A stretch of 37,172 nucleotides of DNA from Acetatifactor sp. (GCA_022511425.1 JAFLRO010000022.1:1-37172); one strand, 5' to 3'. Counted from the stretch's first letter, positions 7,380-16,903 are shown. Program-made: numbers and translations. Notes: a model not told the origin generated them from the sequence alone.

Positions 7380-7758
7380 GCCACTCAAAATCTCCTCTTT
7401 CAAGAGCTTTGATCAACAGTTCCGCACTGGCCAGATTTGTTGCCAGTGGTATATTATACATATCACAGAGTTTGACTACATTATTCACATCGGGCTCATG
7501 CACCTTGGAGGTCAGCGGATCGCGCAGAAAGATAACCAGATCCATCTGGTTGTTCTCAATCTGTGCCCCCAACTGTTGCTCTCCGCCCAGATGCCCTGCC
7601 AGAAACTTACGGACATTCAGATTTGTAACTTCCTCAATCAGACGTCCGGTGGTACCCGTGGCATACAGCTCGTTCCGGCTCAAAATTCCCCTGTAAGCAA
7701 TACAGAAATTCTGCATCAGCTTTTTCTTTGAGTCATGTGCGATCAGCGCAATATTCAT
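7363..7758 (-). CDS. mgsA: Methylglyoxal synthase
   Basis: Converts dihydroxyacetone phosphate to methylglyoxal and phosphate, a phosphate-releasing bypass of lower glycolysis. The 131-residue protein has the usual motifs: IALIAHDSKKKLM at the N-terminus, GTTGRLIEE for phosphate binding, GHLGGEQQLGA, and IFLRDPLT with the conserved aspartate. Length is typical. It follows rodA by 18 bases and overlaps the carboxypeptidase gene. The rodA-mgsA pairing recurs in clostridia, so its link to envelope genes is positional. Confidence 0.95.
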   Translation of the reverse strand: MNIALIAHDSKKKLMQNFCIAYRGILSRNELYATGTTGRLIEEVTNLNVRKFLAGHLGGEQQLGAQIENNQMDLVIFLRDPLTSKVHEPDVNNVVKLCDMYNIPLATNLASAELLIKALERGDFEWREMYK

Positions 7759-7776
7759 TTTTGAAATACCCTCTCT

Positions 7777-8898
7777 TTATTTATTCTTTTTGGCCTGAAG
7801 TCTCACATTCAACACAAAGCCAATCCCCATAAACAAGCTAAGCAGCGAGGTCAGACCATAACTGACGAACGGAAGCGGCAATCCTGTATTTGGCAATATC
7901 CAGGTGGCGACTCCAATATTGATAAAACTCTGAAAAGCGATAAGTCCCCCCATGCCTGCAGCGATAATACACCCTGCAGTATCCTTTGACTTGCGCGCCA
8001 CTGAAATACAATCCAGCGATATGCCAAACAAGAGCAAAATCACCGTCAAGCTTCCTTTAAATCCGAACTCCTCTCCAATCACCGTAAAGATAAAATCCGT
8101 TTCGTCCGCAGCGACAAAATTGCCGTTCTTCACAGAGGTAATCCCATTATTCTTATAGCCCTTACCTTCCAGCATACCGGATGCAATTGCCTTCGTTGAG
8201 TTTTCCTGCTGGTAGATCTTTTCAGGATACTTATCCGGATAGAAATATGCCAGAAGACGTTCTTGCTGAAATCCTTGGATTAACTTGTTCTCCGTAAATT
8301 CATTATCCGGCTGAAGCGCCAGTGAAATCATCAGCGCTATAGCGGGTATAGTGACAATTAATACGGCAAATACCAATTTGAGGCTAACTCCACCCGCAAA
8401 CATGATAACGCAGAAGAGTACGATCAACACGATGCTGGTAGACATGTCCGGTTGGTCAAATACCAGATACCAGGGTACAGCAACCAACAAAATACAGACG
8501 CCTATGATCCGTACGGTATTCAGTTTCTCCCTATATTTCATAATAAACTGTGCAAAGAATAAAATCAATAAGATTTTAGCAGTTTCTGAAGGTTGAAATC
8601 TGAGACCGCCAATCTGAAGCCAACGCTGCGCTCCGCCTCCGCTATCTCCCATCACCTCAACCAATACCAGCAGAGCAATATTAAGAGCATACATGAGCCA
8701 ATACATCTTTAAAAGCAGGGAATAATTAAAGAAAGAGATCACAAGCATCAAAAATACACCTGCAATCACTCCATACAGCTGTCTTGTCTGGAGTGATTCC
8801 TCGGCGCTTCCGATAGCGAAGACACCTATTACGGCCAGGGCTACCACCATCAGAACTAACTTATAATCATAATCTTTAAAGCTGAATCCCTTGAACAT
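7777..8898 (-). CDS. rodA: Rod-shape SEDS glycosyltransferase RodA
   Basis: Peptidoglycan glycosyltransferase of the SEDS family that polymerises lipid II with a class B PBP during elongation. The 373-residue protein has about ten hydrophobic segments. A large loop at about 205-265 contains the conserved ADETDFIFTVIGEEFG motif, whose aspartate is the catalytic candidate in RodA. The C-terminal signature NTGLPLPFVSYG is also present. It is in the same block as mreBCD, PBP2 and minCDE, which favours RodA over FtsW. A GGAG site lies 11-13 bases before the ATG. Confidence 0.93.
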   Translation of the reverse strand: MFKGFSFKDYDYKLVLMVVALAVIGVFAIGSAEESLQTRQLYGVIAGVFLMLVISFFNYSLLLKMYWLMYALNIALLVLVEVMGDSGGGAQRWLQIGGLRFQPSETAKILLILFFAQFIMKYREKLNTVRIIGVCILLVAVPWYLVFDQPDMSTSIVLIVLFCVIMFAGGVSLKLVFAVLIVTIPAIALMISLALQPDNEFTENKLIQGFQQERLLAYFYPDKYPEKIYQQENSTKAIASGMLEGKGYKNNGITSVKNGNFVAADETDFIFTVIGEEFGFKGSLTVILLLFGISLDCISVARKSKDTAGCIIAAGMGGLIAFQSFINIGVATWILPNTGLPLPFVSYGLTSLLSLFMGIGFVLNVRLQAKKNK

Positions 8899-8952
8899 AC
8901 TTTCATTTATCTCCGTACATCATAACCGCTTTCACTCTGGTGTGCCAGTACG

Positions 8953-9234
8953 CTAATGTCGGTTGAGCGTCAAATCCGACGATACATCCACAATGGGAAT
9001 ATTCGCATACAGACTGGGATTTGCGCCACGTCCTGATTTGGCTCCTTTAGTATTGATCTGAATTTCGATATTATCAGCATCTATCTTCATGTATTTGGAA
9101 ATTACCTTTGCAATATCTGCTTTGATCAGCTCCATCATCTCCGGCGAGCAATTTACCCGGTCGGCAATTAATAAAATTTTTAGCCTGTCCTTGGCTACCT
9201 GGCGGGAGCTTTTTCTTTGAAAGAAATGTCTCAT
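8953..9234 (-). CDS. minE: Cell division topological specificity factor MinE
   Basis: Stimulates the MinD ATPase and drives MinCD away from midcell. From the ATG at 9234 (GGAGGGAG six bases upstream) it has 93 residues, normal for MinE. The N-terminal FFQRKSSRQVAKDRLKILL covers the membrane-sensing and MinD-contact helix. The dimer domain follows with the DRVNCSPEMMELIKADI and KYMKIDADNIEIQI segments. The frame is open to 9411 inside minD, but that extension has no family resemblance. Presence of MinE makes this an oscillating MinCDE type rather than the MinCDJ/DivIVA type of Bacillus. Confidence 0.95.
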   Translation of the reverse strand: MRHFFQRKSSRQVAKDRLKILLIADRVNCSPEMMELIKADIAKVISKYMKIDADNIEIQINTKGAKSGRGANPSLYANIPIVDVSSDLTLNRH

Positions 9235-9247
9235 GTCTTGCTCCCTC

Positions 9248-10069
9248 CTATGCCCTGTGAAAAATTCCGGAGACTCTGGTCCAGAAAGATATGCTTTTGT
9301 CAAAATTTGGGAAGGGAACCTCCTTCCCCAGCACCCGCTGTACCACATTGGCATAAGCCTGACCCGCAGGGCTGTCACTGCCCACCAGAGGTTCTCCCTG
9401 GTTTGTTGCAATCACAACATTCTCGTCATCGGGGATAATGCCGATGAGCGGAACCGCCAAAATATCGACTACATCCTGAGCTGACATCATATCTCCCCGT
9501 TTCACCATATCCATCCTGAGGCGGTTGATGATAAGATCCATCTGTTTAAATCCGTTGGCTTCCAGCAGACCGATAATGCGGTCAGCATCCCGGATGGCTG
9601 ACACCTCCGGAGTAGTCACAACAAGCGCGCGGTTCGCACCTGCAATAGCATTCTGAAATCCCTGTTCGATGCCTGCAGGACAATCCAGAATAATGTAGTC
9701 GAACTGCTCTTTTAGATGCTCAATAACCTTAATCATCTGACCCGGTGTCACTGCGGACTTATCTCTGGTCTGTGCCGATGGCATCAGATACAGGCCAGGA
9801 TGCCGCTTATCCCGGATAAGCGCCTGTTTGACTCTGCAGCTCCCTTCCACTACATCCACCAGATTGTAAACGATTCTGTTTTCCAGTCCCATGACCACGT
9901 CTAGATTGCGCAGTCCGATATCCGTGTCGATGAGACAGACCTTCTTGCCCAGCTTAGCCAGGCCTGTACCTACGTTTGCGGATGTGGTGGTTTTGCCCAC
10001 ACCGCCTTTACCTGAAGTGACGACAATGACTTCGGAGCTCTTCTGCTCCGGGGAAAACTGATTTTCCAT
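9248..10069 (-). CDS. minD: Septum site-determining ATPase MinD
   Basis: ParA/MinD-family ATPase that binds membrane in its ATP form, recruits MinC and is released by MinE. The 273-residue protein has the deviant Walker A KGGVGKTT (21-28), DTDIGLRNLD, the Walker B strand FDYIILDCPAG, and TTPEVSAIRDADR. The C-terminal tail ends in an amphipathic, aromatic/basic stretch (SISFWTRVSGIFHRA) that fits the membrane-targeting helix. GGAGG lies 6-10 bases before the ATG. minE begins 13 bases after its stop. Confidence 0.97.
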   Translation of the reverse strand: MENQFSPEQKSSEVIVVTSGKGGVGKTTTSANVGTGLAKLGKKVCLIDTDIGLRNLDVVMGLENRIVYNLVDVVEGSCRVKQALIRDKRHPGLYLMPSAQTRDKSAVTPGQMIKVIEHLKEQFDYIILDCPAGIEQGFQNAIAGANRALVVTTPEVSAIRDADRIIGLLEANGFKQMDLIINRLRMDMVKRGDMMSAQDVVDILAVPLIGIIPDDENVVIATNQGEPLVGSDSPAGQAYANVVQRVLGKEVPFPNFDKSISFWTRVSGIFHRA

Positions 10070-10124
10070 TTTCCATTCCTCCGCTTTAAATTTTGTCGTC
10101 CACCTCGCACGTCTTAAGTTGACT

Positions 10125-10793
10125 CTAGAACGTGCTCAGCAAGTCTTTCGTAAGCGTTTCAAAGGCTATCTTTTCGTTTTTCACATATGCAATTTTCGGC
10201 TGTATTTTAGAACGTATGCCCCATTTTGACTGTTTTCCGGGCTTGTATTTGAAATCGCCGATCTTGATTCTCTCCGGCTCCATTTCAAGCGCTGCCACAA
10301 AGGCTCCTTCCTGGCCGTTTCCACCGGCATAAGCCTCCCCATAGAGGCCACCCAGTATAATCACATTCCTTGCACTGATAACGGCGCTCCCGGGGTAGAC
10401 ATCCCCCAGCACAATAATACTGTTCTCTGTCTCCAGAACTTCTTTGTTTTTCAAGCTGCCCTTAAAAAACTGTCCGTCTTCATCACTGGTGAGCTTTTTC
10501 TCCATATGCGCCAGAGCTTTGATAAAGTTCTTGTTGGTGGCATCGTCCTTTCCCACGATACAGATAATATTAAGATCACTGTTCGTATGGATCGCATCAA
10601 GTATCCTTATCTCCTCCGGCCCGGTGACCACCCTGTCCTCAATAGACAGCGCTACGGATGCTTTTCCGAAAAAAGCTCTTGCTTCAGAGAACTTGTACAC
10701 GACCTCCTTCAGTATATCCTCAAAGGGCATCTCCGGATCCAGATGGAGGGTGATGCCATTGGGAAAGCTTTTGATGAGTACTGAATCTTTCAT
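10125..10793 (-). CDS. minC: Septum site-determining protein MinC
   Basis: FtsZ assembly inhibitor recruited by MinD. The protein has an N-terminal domain (about 1-100) that contacts FtsZ and a C-terminal beta-helix domain (about 108-205). The latter carries the Gly-rich repeats GDVYPGSAVISARNVIILGGLYG and AYAGGNGQEGAFVAA. The ATG at 10793 is preferred because GAGAGG is 4 bases upstream; the ATG at 10805 overlaps that site. It directly precedes minD. Confidence 0.92.
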   Translation of the reverse strand: MKDSVLIKSFPNGITLHLDPEMPFEDILKEVVYKFSEARAFFGKASVALSIEDRVVTGPEEIRILDAIHTNSDLNIICIVGKDDATNKNFIKALAHMEKKLTSDEDGQFFKGSLKNKEVLETENSIIVLGDVYPGSAVISARNVIILGGLYGEAYAGGNGQEGAFVAALEMEPERIKIGDFKYKPGKQSKWGIRSKIQPKIAYVKNEKIAFETLTKDLLSTF

Positions 10794-10808
10794 ATTTCCT
10801 CTCATTCC

Positions 10809-10822
10809 GCCGCAAACGCGGC
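10809..10822 (-). promoter_or_regulatory. Small hairpin in the minC leader
   Basis: GCCGC / GCGGC with a 4-base loop, 16 bases before the minC ATG and just upstream of its ribosome site. It could stabilise or modulate the minC message; no function is shown by sequence. Confidence 0.35.
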
Positions 10823-10853
10823 TATATTTCTCATAAGAACTTAATTTTGCATT

Positions 10854-13736
10854 TTAAAGCTCATTTGTAACACCTGCGTCAGGCATCACTGCTGAATCAG
10901 TGATTAAATCCTCTTCCGACAGACCGTAATAATACATTACAATATCCCTTGTAGCCTGGGCTGCATAATCTGAGGAATAGCCGAAAGGTATTCTGGTCGC
11001 AATTGCGATCTCCGGCTGTTCATAGGGTGCATAGCACACAAACAGTCCATGGCTGGGGCGGCTTCTGGTTTGCTCTGCAGTACCTGTTTTTCCGGCCACC
11101 TCCACCGCCAGACCATCGAAATATACCTTATTCTTCACCACCTGTCTCATGCCGGAATGAATAGCATCCCAGTACTCCTTGGGCATGTCCACCACATTAC
11201 GGATCTTTGGCTCTTGCTCCATGATCAGATCTCCCTGGGCGTTCGTAATTTTGTCAATCAGGGTCAAATCGTAGCATGTACCTCCATTTGCCACTGTGGC
11301 CACATAACGGGCCAATGCGGCGGTAGTATAGCTGTGAGTACCCTGTCCGATGGCGGAACGGACCGGATCCATGCTGGAAACTGTGGGAAAAGCCTCCGAC
11401 AGCTCTATGCCCGATTTATCCGTCAGGCCATAGAGATCTGCATATTTGTACAGCGCATTCAGACCGACTGATTCGTTGTAGGAGCCATCCCTGGTTGCCA
11501 GCCTGTAACCCACATCATAAAAGAAGAAATTACAGGAATCCCTGATGGCTGTGGTCACATTCTCACTGCCATGCCCCCAGATATTCCAGCACCTGGGAGA
11601 ATCTGAAATATTGGTGTACAGTCCGGTACAGCTAACTCTGTTGTTCAGAGTGATAACGCCCTCCATCAGACCAGCGGATGCCGTTACCATCTTGAAAGTG
11701 GAGCCGGGCGCAAGGGCGGACTGGGTAGCGTAATTATACTGTGGGTTTGACTTATCCGCATTCAGTTTGGCAAAGTACTCTGCGTTAATGGAGTTTGCCA
11801 TCAAGTTGTTGTCATATCCCGGGTAGGAAACAAGAGCCAGCACATCACCGGAATTGGGGTCAACAATGACTGCGGAAGCATTACAGGGATCCAAAGCTAG
11901 CTGAGCAGGCGTTATATCAAGATGGTCAATTCTGTTCTTCATGAAATCATACGCGGAAATCCTGCCCGCAAACAGTTGCTCCTCCTCTTCTATGGGAATG
12001 TCTATCATCTTTTGCTCACATAAAATCTGACATACCTGCCTTCCGCTTATAGCATCGTTCAGCAACATGTATTTATAGATACGTTTCTGAAATTCCGTGT
12101 TTCGATCCACCATTTGCAGGATATAATCCAGCAGCTTTTTATAAATCTCATCGGATTCAGAATATTTGTCATCCAGTTTAAGCTTACTGACATCAATCCA
12201 GTTCTGGGCAATGCAGTACATCAGATATTCATTCAGGCTGATAATCTCGTTTCTGGCCCAGTTGTTGTAAGTAGCATCCGTAGTGTCCACTGCCTCTGTC
12301 ATAATAACGCCCTGGTCGTTCAAAAGACTGACTATGCGGCTCTGATATACCTGGTACTCTTCTGATAGCTTGTTATATGGCGTTTTCTTTTCCGTCAATT
12401 CCTGTAAAAGTTTCTCATACAGGGTCTCCTTATAGAGCAGATAGGTCTCATATACTTCCTTTTCTGTCTCCCCGGCATCCTCATCTGTCATGGCCTTCAT
12501 ATCGATAATGGCATTGTTGAACATGGCAAAGTAGACATCATAAATAGGAATCGTAATATCAGAACTGCTGGAGTTTTCCTTGGGTTTATATTCTTTTGCA
12601 TTTACTATTTTTTGGGACACAATTCCGGCGATCCTCTGCTCCAAAATCTTGTAGACAGCCTTTGTGAGATCACTGTCGATAGTCAGGTATACATCTTGAC
12701 CCACCTGAGCCTCCTGACGTTCGATGATGGCGTTCACCTTTCCCATGTTGTCCACGATCACTCTCTCATAACCCTTCACGCCCTGAAGAGTGGTCTCAAG
12801 ATAGGCTTCAATGCCGCCCTTTCCCACCACATCATTAATATCATAAACATTATCTCCTCGACCCTGTTCTGACATCTGAGCGTTCAACTCTGTCAGTTCG
12901 TCCGAGGAAATTTTTCCCGTATAGCCCAGTACATGGGCAAAGTATTTGCTGTCCACATACCTTCGGATGGTGTCCTCTACAATGGTGACGCCCGGCAAGT
13001 CTACGGAATTTTCCATGATCACTGCCACTGTCCTCTCGCTGACATTGGTGGCTACTGTAGTTCCGATGTATTTCCGGAAAGAGGTAAGATTCATGGCATA
13101 TCGGAGCGTCACCATCTGAAGCCACTCCTTCTGGGTGTATCCTGCTCCGGGAAGAAAAGTGCTGCCTGTGTCCTCCGGATCCTCATACTGACCCAGTGCA
13201 AAGCCACCGGGACGGCTTAAGTATTCCATAACTTCTGTGGCTGTTGCCGTACGCTGCTCATCCTTCAGGTTCTCAATATAAGCTTGACCATATACATCAG
13301 CCAGAAACCGAAGCCGGGGCGTTCCGTCCACGGTAAATGCGAACTGACCGTCCTCATCAATGATGATCCGGAAATCTGTAATCACATTATCACCGTTTTT
13401 TTCCACCATTTTGATAAGCCGATACAGCATTTCATTTAATTTGGCATTCTTACTTCTTCCAGACTCGAACACATCCTCCACCTTCACGGAATAAGCCAGC
13501 TCATTGTAAGCCAATACATTTCCGTTCCGGTCATAGATGTTTCCTCTGGTACTGGCAATGGTACGGGTCTTTTCCACTTCCAGCACAAACTCCTCCAGAT
13601 ATTCCTCCCCATGAACGATCTGAAGATCAAAACAGCGGTAGATAAGAATACCTCCCAGTATCAAAAACACAATGGAAAACACGGTCAGCCGGCTTGTAAG
13701 TATGCCAATCAGTTTTTCCTTAAACTCATCAAACAA
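10854..13736 (-). CDS. Class B penicillin-binding protein 2 (elongation transpeptidase) with large insertion
   Basis: Membrane-anchored D,D-transpeptidase that cross-links glycan strands with RodA. The TTG at 13736 is preferred: AGAAGGAGGG lies 9 bases upstream and the start overlaps the mreD stop by 8 bases. This gives 960 residues, longer than the 600-700 usual for PBP2. After one membrane segment (about 20-42) come TRGNIYDRNG, the pedestal/dimerisation domain, and LTIDSDLTKAV near 360-370. A mostly helical insertion of about 225 residues (about 381-606) follows before AVIVDPNSGDVLALVSYP. Catalytic motifs are STFK (679-682), SCN (734-736) and KTG (883-885). An ATG at 13760 is an alternative start. 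Confidence 0.93.
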   Translation of the reverse strand: MFDEFKEKLIGILTSRLTVFSIVFLILGGILIYRCFDLQIVHGEEYLEEFVLEVEKTRTIASTRGNIYDRNGNVLAYNELAYSVKVEDVFESGRSKNAKLNEMLYRLIKMVEKNGDNVITDFRIIIDEDGQFAFTVDGTPRLRFLADVYGQAYIENLKDEQRTATATEVMEYLSRPGGFALGQYEDPEDTGSTFLPGAGYTQKEWLQMVTLRYAMNLTSFRKYIGTTVATNVSERTVAVIMENSVDLPGVTIVEDTIRRYVDSKYFAHVLGYTGKISSDELTELNAQMSEQGRGDNVYDINDVVGKGGIEAYLETTLQGVKGYERVIVDNMGKVNAIIERQEAQVGQDVYLTIDSDLTKAVYKILEQRIAGIVSQKIVNAKEYKPKENSSSSDITIPIYDVYFAMFNNAIIDMKAMTDEDAGETEKEVYETYLLYKETLYEKLLQELTEKKTPYNKLSEEYQVYQSRIVSLLNDQGVIMTEAVDTTDATYNNWARNEIISLNEYLMYCIAQNWIDVSKLKLDDKYSESDEIYKKLLDYILQMVDRNTEFQKRIYKYMLLNDAISGRQVCQILCEQKMIDIPIEEEEQLFAGRISAYDFMKNRIDHLDITPAQLALDPCNASAVIVDPNSGDVLALVSYPGYDNNLMANSINAEYFAKLNADKSNPQYNYATQSALAPGSTFKMVTASAGLMEGVITLNNRVSCTGLYTNISDSPRCWNIWGHGSENVTTAIRDSCNFFFYDVGYRLATRDGSYNESVGLNALYKYADLYGLTDKSGIELSEAFPTVSSMDPVRSAIGQGTHSYTTAALARYVATVANGGTCYDLTLIDKITNAQGDLIMEQEPKIRNVVDMPKEYWDAIHSGMRQVVKNKVYFDGLAVEVAGKTGTAEQTRSRPSHGLFVCYAPYEQPEIAIATRIPFGYSSDYAAQATRDIVMYYYGLSEEDLITDSAVMPDAGVTNEL

Positions 13737-14247
13737 ATTTCTGAGCCCTCCTTCTCTCATGGGCTTCCAGCTTCTCATTCACCTTAAGGATAAAGGGATA
13801 GAGAAACAAAGTGATTACTATGGTGTACAGTGCTTCAGGCAAAATTATATGAGTAAAATAGTAAGAAAACTCCAACCTGCCACGAAGCATGAACATCAGT
13901 ACATAACATATGATTCCGTAGGACAGATCGCTGGTAATGATTAACGCCATGGGAAGCTTGATATCCTCAGGATAAAAAATCTTGCTGAACTTTCCGTTCA
14001 AAAAACCTATGTACATCAGCAACAGGGCATAAAATCCCAGAAAACTGCCGAAATAAACATCGCTCAACAGTCCGCAGAAAAAACCGATGATCAGCCCCTC
14101 CTTCTCTCCTCTCATAAAACCGAAAGAGGAGGTCAGAACAATCATCAGATTCGGGATGATTCCCGCGAAAGCCAGACTGCCAAACACACTGCATTGCAAG
14201 ACAAAACAAACTAATATAAAAATTGTGACAATTAACTTACGCAGCAT
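13729..14247 (-). CDS. mreD: Rod shape-determining protein MreD
   Basis: Small integral membrane protein of the elongation complex. From the ATG at 14247 it has 172 residues with five or six hydrophobic segments, starting MLRKLIVTIFILV. GAGAGG lies 3-4 bases upstream; an in-frame ATG at 14277 would lie inside the mreC end with no ribosome site. The weakly conserved MreD family is recognised from FGFMRGEKEGLIIGFFCGLLSD and position. It sits between mreC and the PBP2 gene, which starts inside its last codons. Confidence 0.9.
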   Translation of the reverse strand: MLRKLIVTIFILVCFVLQCSVFGSLAFAGIIPNLMIVLTSSFGFMRGEKEGLIIGFFCGLLSDVYFGSFLGFYALLLMYIGFLNGKFSKIFYPEDIKLPMALIITSDLSYGIICYVLMFMLRGRLEFSYYFTHIILPEALYTIVITLFLYPFILKVNEKLEAHERRRAQKFV

Positions 14248-14263
14248 TTTCCTCTCATTCTGC

Positions 14264-15136
14264 CTATTCTTCGGCAATGGACTGTTTCATATCTGTGATG
14301 ACAAGCACCTCGCTCAGGTGCTCAAAATCCACCGCCGGTGTGAGCAGTCCTGATTTTGTCAAGTTGTTGGAATCCGTTTCTATACTGTTGATGTACCCAA
14401 TCAGGATGTTCGGCAAGAACTTATCGCTGATTTCGGAAGTGACCACCTTATCCCCCACTACAACGGCATTCCGACTGTCTACAAGCTGGCTGAAGGTAAT
14501 GCAATTGTCAGCCATCAGCTTCAGGTTCCCGGAAACAATCATATTGTCCTCAGTGGACAGCGTCATACCACTGACATTGCTGTTGTCGGAGATGATGGCG
14601 GTCACTCTGGCCCAGTTTGGAGCCACCGAGGTAATCCGTCCTACAAGGCCGCCGCTTGCAATTACATTCATGTCCACGGCAAGACCGTCATCAGATCCTT
14701 TATCAATAACAAAGGATGTATACCAGTTGCCGGCATCCCGGCCAATGATCCTTGCTCCCACTTTGTTATACGAGCCGTATTGCTCGTCCAGCTGTACAAG
14801 CTCTCTGAGCTGATTCAGTTCGTATTTATCCTGCTGAAGCAGGGTGTTTTCCTCAGTTAGTGCTGCAATCTCCGCTCGGAGCCGTTCATTTTCCTCCAAT
14901 AGATCTCTGATTTGTACCAGTTCTTCCGAACGGTTGGAGAGCCATTCTCCCAACTTGCTGATACCTTGCTGAAACGGCACTACCATGTGTCCTACTGCAG
15001 TGCTAAGAGGCCTGTTGAACACATCCGTACCGAAAGTGATCAGCATCATGACCGTACATAGAATTGTTAAAAATAAGAGGAGATATTTACTCGGTATAGT
15101 AAATTTCTCCCCTTTTCTTTTTACCACTGGGCTCAT
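14264..15136 (-). CDS. mreC: Rod shape-determining protein MreC
   Basis: Extracellular scaffold of the elongasome that contacts PBP2. The 290-residue protein has one membrane segment (about 17-37) and a coiled coil at about 70-110, visible in the heptad-rich LEENERLRAEIAALTEEN. A beta-rich MreC core at about 120-280 includes ARIIGRD, VIASGGLVGRI and VVVGDKVVTSE. Its ATG overlaps the mreB stop as ATGA. Length and order are typical. Confidence 0.95.
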   Translation of the reverse strand: MSPVVKRKGEKFTIPSKYLLLFLTILCTVMMLITFGTDVFNRPLSTAVGHMVVPFQQGISKLGEWLSNRSEELVQIRDLLEENERLRAEIAALTEENTLLQQDKYELNQLRELVQLDEQYGSYNKVGARIIGRDAGNWYTSFVIDKGSDDGLAVDMNVIASGGLVGRITSVAPNWARVTAIISDNSNVSGMTLSTEDNMIVSGNLKLMADNCITFSQLVDSRNAVVVGDKVVTSEISDKFLPNILIGYINSIETDSNNLTKSGLLTPAVDFEHLSEVLVITDMKQSIAEE

Positions 15137-16143
15137 TTACTCATCCCTTCGATTACATATGCCACGGATTTATAATTATCGTCCTTGATGATTTTGGATA
15201 GGCCGGCCACAACACTTGTCATAGGATCTTCAGACACATTGATTTTAAGTCCGGTTCCCATTCCCAGTCTTTCTGCCAGGTGGCTTACCTGGGATGCGCC
15301 ACCGGTAAGATAAATACCGTGTCGGTAAATATCCGCCGCAAGTTCGGGCGGTGTGCGCTCCAAAATCACCTTTACATTGTCTACGATGGTATTGAAATGT
15401 TCCTCCAGAGACTTGTCCACCAGCTTCGTAGGAATTTCCCGCTCTACAGGCAGACCGGTGACAATATCTCTGCCATATACCACCGCTCCCTGACCGGACT
15501 TTTCCAACTCGCTCAGGGATATCTTTACCGTCTCCGCAGTCTTTCCGCCAATGATCAGGCTGAACTCCTTTCTCACTGCAGCCCGGATTGCTTCGTCAAA
15601 TTTCAGACCGCCGGTCTTAATAAGCCGGCTGAGTACAATTCCGCCAAGAGAGAGAATTGAAATCTCGGTAGTCTCGTAACCAACATTCACTACCAGCACT
15701 CCTTGGGAATTTTTCACATCGATGTCCAGGCCGAGCCCGTCGGCCACTGCCTTTTCCACCACCATGATTTTCTTAGCCTTGACACCCGCGTCGCGGATCA
15801 GATCATAAAAGGCTCTTTTTTCCACTTCCGTCACATCAGTAGGTACCGCAATGAAAAAGTCGGCTGGTTTTCCGCTGCCCCTCTGGAGATCACTGATAAA
15901 ATATCTCACCAGCAGCTCCATGTTTTTAATGTCAGCGATAACACCGTTGGATAGCGGATAGGAAATATGAATATTATTGGGTGCTTTCTCATACATTTCA
16001 AATGCAGAGTCACCATAAGCAAATAAAGTGTTCTTATTCTCAATGGCGATCATATTTTTCTCCACCATGATATGATCGTCGCTCCTTGAGTAAATTTTAA
16101 TGTTGTTGGTACCTAAATCAATACCAAATGCGTTAGTTGCCAA
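15133..16143 (-). CDS. mreB: Rod shape-determining actin homologue MreB
   Basis: Actin-like ATPase that forms filaments under the membrane and orients cell-wall synthesis. The 336-residue protein has the phosphate-1 loop FGIDLGTNNIKIY at the N-terminus, the connecting motif near VVEKAVADGLGL, phosphate-2 VLVVNVGYETTEISIL, and the adenosine motif YLTGGAS. The start codon is TTG at 16143 with AAGGAG eight bases upstream; no ATG is suitably placed. It lies 49 bases after radC and leads mreCD. Confidence 0.95.
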   Translation of the reverse strand: MATNAFGIDLGTNNIKIYSRSDDHIMVEKNMIAIENKNTLFAYGDSAFEMYEKAPNNIHISYPLSNGVIADIKNMELLVRYFISDLQRGSGKPADFFIAVPTDVTEVEKRAFYDLIRDAGVKAKKIMVVEKAVADGLGLDIDVKNSQGVLVVNVGYETTEISILSLGGIVLSRLIKTGGLKFDEAIRAAVRKEFSLIIGGKTAETVKISLSELEKSGQGAVVYGRDIVTGLPVEREIPTKLVDKSLEEHFNTIVDNVKVILERTPPELAADIYRHGIYLTGGASQVSHLAERLGMGTGLKINVSEDPMTSVVAGLSKIIKDDNYKSVAYVIEGMSK

Positions 16144-16192
16144 AGTAAAAACTCCTTTCTGCCGTATATGGCCTCAAACAGGCCGGAATATT

Positions 16193-16903
16193 TTAAAGCT
16201 CCGCAGATATTCTGCGGCCCCAGGAACTCTCTTTAAAACTGAAATATCTGTTATCACCGATGACAATATGATCCAGCAGCGGAATATCCATCTTGTCTCC
16301 CAGTTCTCTTACAGATTCCGTCAAATCAATGTCTGCTCTGCTGGGAGTGGGGTCTCCGCTGGGGTGATTGTGCACAAGCAGAATATTTACTGCCTTGCAT
16401 TCCAGAGCCTCCAGAAAAATCTCTCTGGGTGAAATCAGTGCCATCTTTACACTGCCGTCAGAAAGCTTCCTCTCTGCGATCATCTGTCCCTTAGCATCCA
16501 GGCAGGCCAGTACCACACATTCTGTGGCACGGTGTCTCAAGGTTTCCATGAAGTATTCAGCCACCTGGTTTGAGGTGTGGAAGCTGATACCTTCGCTGGC
16601 TGTAGCCACGCTCATTCGGCGTGACAGCTCTGCCAGACATTTCAGCTTAACTGCTTTCACTTCCCCAATACCTTTGATTCTCTTTAAATCTGCCAGCTTC
16701 ACATTATAGAGTCCAAGCAGACCTTCTTTAGGATATTTTGCCAGCTGAAGCACTTCCCCGGCCAGCTGTAGAGCGCTCTTTTCTTTTGTGCCGGTGCGGA
16801 TGATAATGGCCAGTAATTCAGCCTCCGTAAGATTTTCCGGCCCAAACCGTAAAAATCTCTCATAGGGCAGTTCCTGTCTGCCCATCTCCCAAGTTTTTTT
16901 CAT
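16193..16903 (-). CDS. radC: RadC/JAB-domain protein
   Basis: Protein of 236 residues with an N-terminal helix-hairpin-helix motif (IKGIGEVKAVKL, about 76-87). The C-terminal MPN/JAB domain carries the metal motif H178-N-H180-PSGDPTPSRA-D191. The historical DNA-repair role of RadC is doubtful; the family is a putative metalloprotease or nuclease of unknown substrate. AAGGAG is 5 bases before the ATG. It precedes mreB, as it commonly does in Firmicutes, often with maf, which is not seen here. Confidence 0.95.
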   Translation of the reverse strand: MKKTWEMGRQELPYERFLRFGPENLTEAELLAIIIRTGTKEKSALQLAGEVLQLAKYPKEGLLGLYNVKLADLKRIKGIGEVKAVKLKCLAELSRRMSVATASEGISFHTSNQVAEYFMETLRHRATECVVLACLDAKGQMIAERKLSDGSVKMALISPREIFLEALECKAVNILLVHNHPSGDPTPSRADIDLTESVRELGDKMDIPLLDHIVIGDNRYFSFKESSWGRRISAEL

